From the NCBI RefSeq assembly GCF_024494385.1, contig NZ_JAEVLT010000009.1:62001-126000 (forward strand): a stretch of 64,000 nt of DNA, in the 5' to 3' direction. The notes under the pieces are model-generated. The model did no database searches, was not told the DNA's origin, and saw only the letters and a program-made list of their open reading frames with translations. The first letter of the stretch is position 1, and each line of letters starts with the position of its first letter. The DNA comes from Bacillus sp. EB600. GTDB lineage: Bacteria; Bacillota; Bacilli; Bacillales; Cytobacillaceae. Of this stretch, positions 62,049 to 64,000 are shown piece after piece. Position numbers and translations under genes: made by a program.

Positions 62049-62742
62049 GCGAAAACATAAAGCAACAGCGATGGAACAGAGACGAAAGCTGATTACAGCA
62101 ATTGACCCGAAATCATCTATTTCTGAACAGTACCGGACGATCCGGACCAATATTCAATTTTCATCGATTGACAAGGAGATTCGTTCAATTATGGTCACAT
62201 CGTCAGGGCCAGGGGAAGGGAAAACAACGACTGTCTCAAATTTGGCAGTTGCATTTGCCCAGCAAGGAAAGAGAGTTCTGCTTGTGGATGCCGACATGCG
62301 GAAACCGACAACTCATTACACGTTTAATACAACAAATACCTATGGTTTTACAAGTGTTTTAACGAAACAAATGTCGTTGGAAAAGGCTGTCAGAGAGACA
62401 GAAATAGAAAACCTAACGATTTTAACAAGCGGACCGATACCGCCAAATCCAGCGGAGTTATTAGGATCGAAAGCTATGGATCAGTTCTTTATCGATATCT
62501 ATACAGCGTATGACGTCGTTTTGTTTGACACCCCGCCGGTAATTGCCGTGACAGACGCGCAAATCCTTACGAATAAGTGCGATGGGACGATCCTTGTTGC
62601 TTACAGCCATAAGACCGAAAAAGAGCCAATTGTTAAGGCAAAGGAATTGCTGGAATCTGCGCAAGGAAAGCTGCTCGGAGTTGTGTTAAATCACCAGGAA
62701 ATAAATAGTTCCAGTTATTACTATTATTATGGAGCGAAGTGA
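62038..62742 (+). CDS. BY-kinase, tyrosine-protein kinase (CpsD/CapB/PtkA type)
   Basis: 234 aa from TTG at 62038, nine bases after AAGGAG. Walker A SSGPGEGKTTT, Walker A' VLLVDADMRKP, Walker B VVLFDTPPV, and a C-terminal autophosphorylation cluster of five consecutive Tyr (SSYYYYYGAK). N-terminal SISEQYRTIRTNIQF is the oligomerisation motif. Works with the membrane modulator upstream and the phosphatase downstream to control polysaccharide synthesis. Confidence 0.95.
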   Translation: MALKRKHKATAMEQRRKLITAIDPKSSISEQYRTIRTNIQFSSIDKEIRSIMVTSSGPGEGKTTTVSNLAVAFAQQGKRVLLVDADMRKPTTHYTFNTTNTYGFTSVLTKQMSLEKAVRETEIENLTILTSGPIPPNPAELLGSKAMDQFFIDIYTAYDVVLFDTPPVIAVTDAQILTNKCDGTILVAYSHKTEKEPIVKAKELLESAQGKLLGVVLNHQEINSSSYYYYYGAK

Positions 62743-62843
62743 GACGAAATTCGACATGTTTCGCTATTTACCAGATTCATAGGTAGTGATAACCTTAAAA
62801 AAGAGCTTTTAAATTTACGATTTTTGGAAAGGGTATGGGTACA

Positions 62844-63608
62844 ATGATCGATATACATTGTCATATATTGCCTGGGATTGACGACGGTGCACAAAATCTG
62901 TCTGATAGTCTTGAAATGGCAAAGCAGGCCGTTTCTGATGGCATCCATACCATTGTTGCAACTCCCCATTATATTAATAATGTCTATGAAAATAATAAAC
63001 AAACAATCATTTCAAAGACAGCTGAATTAAATGATGCATTAAAGACAGCGGGAATTGATTTGCAGATTGTGCCCGGCCAAGAGCCGCGCATTGATGGTGA
63101 TTTACTTGCAAATATCGATAAGGGTGAAGTGATCACCCTTGCGGGATCACCACATCTGTTTATCGAATTCCCGTCTGCACATGTGCCTCGTTATACGGAG
63201 AAACTATTCTATGATTTGCAGCAAAATGGTCTCACCCCAGTCATTGTTCATCCGGAGCGCAATTCGGAAATCATTGAACACCCGGAGATGTTGTATCAGT
63301 TTGTAAACAATGGTGCTTTGACCCAGGTAACGGCAGGCTGCCTTTGTGGTGATTTTGGTAAAAAGATAAAAGCTTTCTCACTGCAATTAATCGAATATAA
63401 TCTTACGCATTTCGTCGCATGTGATGCTCACAATACGACAAGAAGACGGTTTAGACTGCAGGAAGCATACAAAATTGTTGCTGATAAATTTGGTACTGAC
63501 TATGAATATATGTTTAAAGAAAATGCTGAACTTTTAGCAGCAGGCAAAAGTGTATATAAGGAAATTCCGGAAAGAATTAAAAGGAAAAAGCTATTTAAAC
63601 TGTTCTAA
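62844..63608 (+). CDS. PHP-family manganese-dependent tyrosine phosphatase (CpsB/YwqE)
   Basis: 254 aa from ATG at 62844 (ATG at 62835 is possible but crowds the GGAAAGG site, and family members begin MIDIHCH). Metal ligands: DIHCHILPGIDDGA at the N-terminus, VATPHYI, VPGQEPRI in mid-protein, IVHPERN, and CDAHNTTRR near the C-terminus. Dephosphorylates the BY-kinase tail. Confidence 0.93.
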   Translation: MIDIHCHILPGIDDGAQNLSDSLEMAKQAVSDGIHTIVATPHYINNVYENNKQTIISKTAELNDALKTAGIDLQIVPGQEPRIDGDLLANIDKGEVITLAGSPHLFIEFPSAHVPRYTEKLFYDLQQNGLTPVIVHPERNSEIIEHPEMLYQFVNNGALTQVTAGCLCGDFGKKIKAFSLQLIEYNLTHFVACDAHNTTRRRFRLQEAYKIVADKFGTDYEYMFKENAELLAAGKSVYKEIPERIKRKKLFKLF

Positions 63609-63624
63609 CCTACTAAACCGAGAG

Positions 63625-63800
63625 GAATTAAAGATTTTTGGTCGTACGAAACAACGAGTCATCAAGATTGATCGGCGTTGCCATCCTGTCCGTTATCCAT
63701 GGGGGTACTCGGTCATGCTGTGGGAGAGGAGATTTTACTCCTTAGACGCTAGTCGTCAAAAGCATGATGTGAGGTTGGGTTAGATGCCCAGATAAATACT
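63625..63800 (+). ncRNA. Candidate structured leader between ywqE-like gene and downstream polysaccharide genes (EAR-like?)
   Basis: No credible gene, but several compact hairpins in series: GGAGATTTTACTCC, GACGCTAGTCGTC and TGGGTTAGATGCCCA. Position inside a polysaccharide operon just after the kinase/phosphatase genes is where the EAR (epsC-leader) antitermination RNA sits in some Bacillales. Identity is unproven. Confidence 0.3.
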
Positions 63801-64000
63801 AAAATAATAGATACTTAATGAAAGAATAAGTGTGAAAGCACTTGCATTTTCATTAGGTATTTATTTTTAATTGTTGAAAAGGGGCGGAGCTCCGCAAATG
63901 GGTATCAGGCTATCCAATGATCGTGGAAAATATATATTTTATAACTCGAAAAGTGGTGTAACTTAGCTCTGCTCACACCGCCTTTTTTATTTGGGCGGAG
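63801..64000. other. Window end, non-coding
   Basis: Contains palindrome GCGGAGCTCCGC (about 63885), a T-run after CACACCGCC near 63983, and repeats of GGCGGAG at both ends. No gene start seen before the window ends. Confidence 0.4.

Noticed and set aside
63833-63846. cre-like TGAAAGCACTTGCA near the window end
   Set aside because: Central CG is missing and no downstream gene is visible to support regulation.

Overview
The window looks like the chromosome of a low-GC, Gram-positive, endospore-former-type Bacillaceae (Bacillus/Neobacillus-like). The evidence is AGGAGG-type ribosome-binding sites with frequent TTG/GTG starts, and clear relatives of B. subtilis genes: the YwqA/YwqB SNF2-SWIM pair, a YwqC-D-E-type capsule kinase module, YetF, YitT, PaiB, YppF and a LytE/LytF-type cell-wall hydrolase. 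No rRNA, tRNA, phage or intact transposase was seen. The text is unusually rich in dispersed hairpin repeats.

Layout. (1) 1-12.6 kb: an aromatic-catabolism island. Two paralogous LysR regulators sit beside two paralogous promoter regions, each with a cre-like site. One drives a small ORF, a zinc-free MDR dehydrogenase, an acyl-CoA synthetase and a MaoC hydratase. The other drives a C-C hydrolase, an SDR, an ACMSD-type decarboxylase-like amidohydrolase, a two-subunit Rieske dioxygenase and an extradiol dioxygenase. Broken genes (a regulator, an MFS transporter, an AEC transporter) litter its edges. An azoreductase with an MhqR-like operator follows. (2) 16.6-21.6 kb: a TPP riboswitch with its own terminator precedes a tightly packed operon of an NCS2 permease, LuxE-like acyl-protein synthetase, LuxC-like acyl reductase and SDR. 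This is a plausible acid-to-aldehyde-to-alcohol reduction route under thiamine control, and the best candidate here for an undescribed system. (3) 22-35.8 kb: FUSC exporter, Cam-type gamma carbonic anhydrase, a SCIFF ranthipeptide precursor with its radical-SAM maturase, DUF421, PAP2 and YitT membrane proteins, a DUF1657 protein, a DUF3990/zeta-kinase convergent pair and a two-gene membrane/SH3 operon. (4) 36-48.3 kb: a PucR regulator followed by beta-alanine/carbamoyl-amino-acid catabolism (MmsA-type dehydrogenase, omega-transaminase, alanine dehydrogenase, YtcJ-type amidohydrolase, M20 carbamoylase, DUF3311 + SSS transporter, nitrilase-family amidase). Matching TGTAA-N7-TTACA boxes precede the regulator and the operon. 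(5) 48.4-64 kb: PaiB, YwqA/YwqB, DUF805, LysM-NlpC/P60 hydrolase, a c-di-GMP-I riboswitch preceding a 53-residue protein, PhoX-like and SGNH-like proteins, and the start of a polysaccharide operon (Wzz, BY-kinase, PHP phosphatase).

Repeats. At least fourteen copies of a GGGGACGGTTCT...AGAACCGTCCCC hairpin lie between genes, often just past stop codons, one inside the TPP-riboswitch leader. A 20-bp arm also occurs twice in frame inside the SNF2 gene. Three larger modular units combine a 20-bp palindrome with an array of five or six short direct repeats at 20-21-bp spacing. Other GC-rich elements lie beside the SCIFF genes and the c-di-GMP riboswitch.
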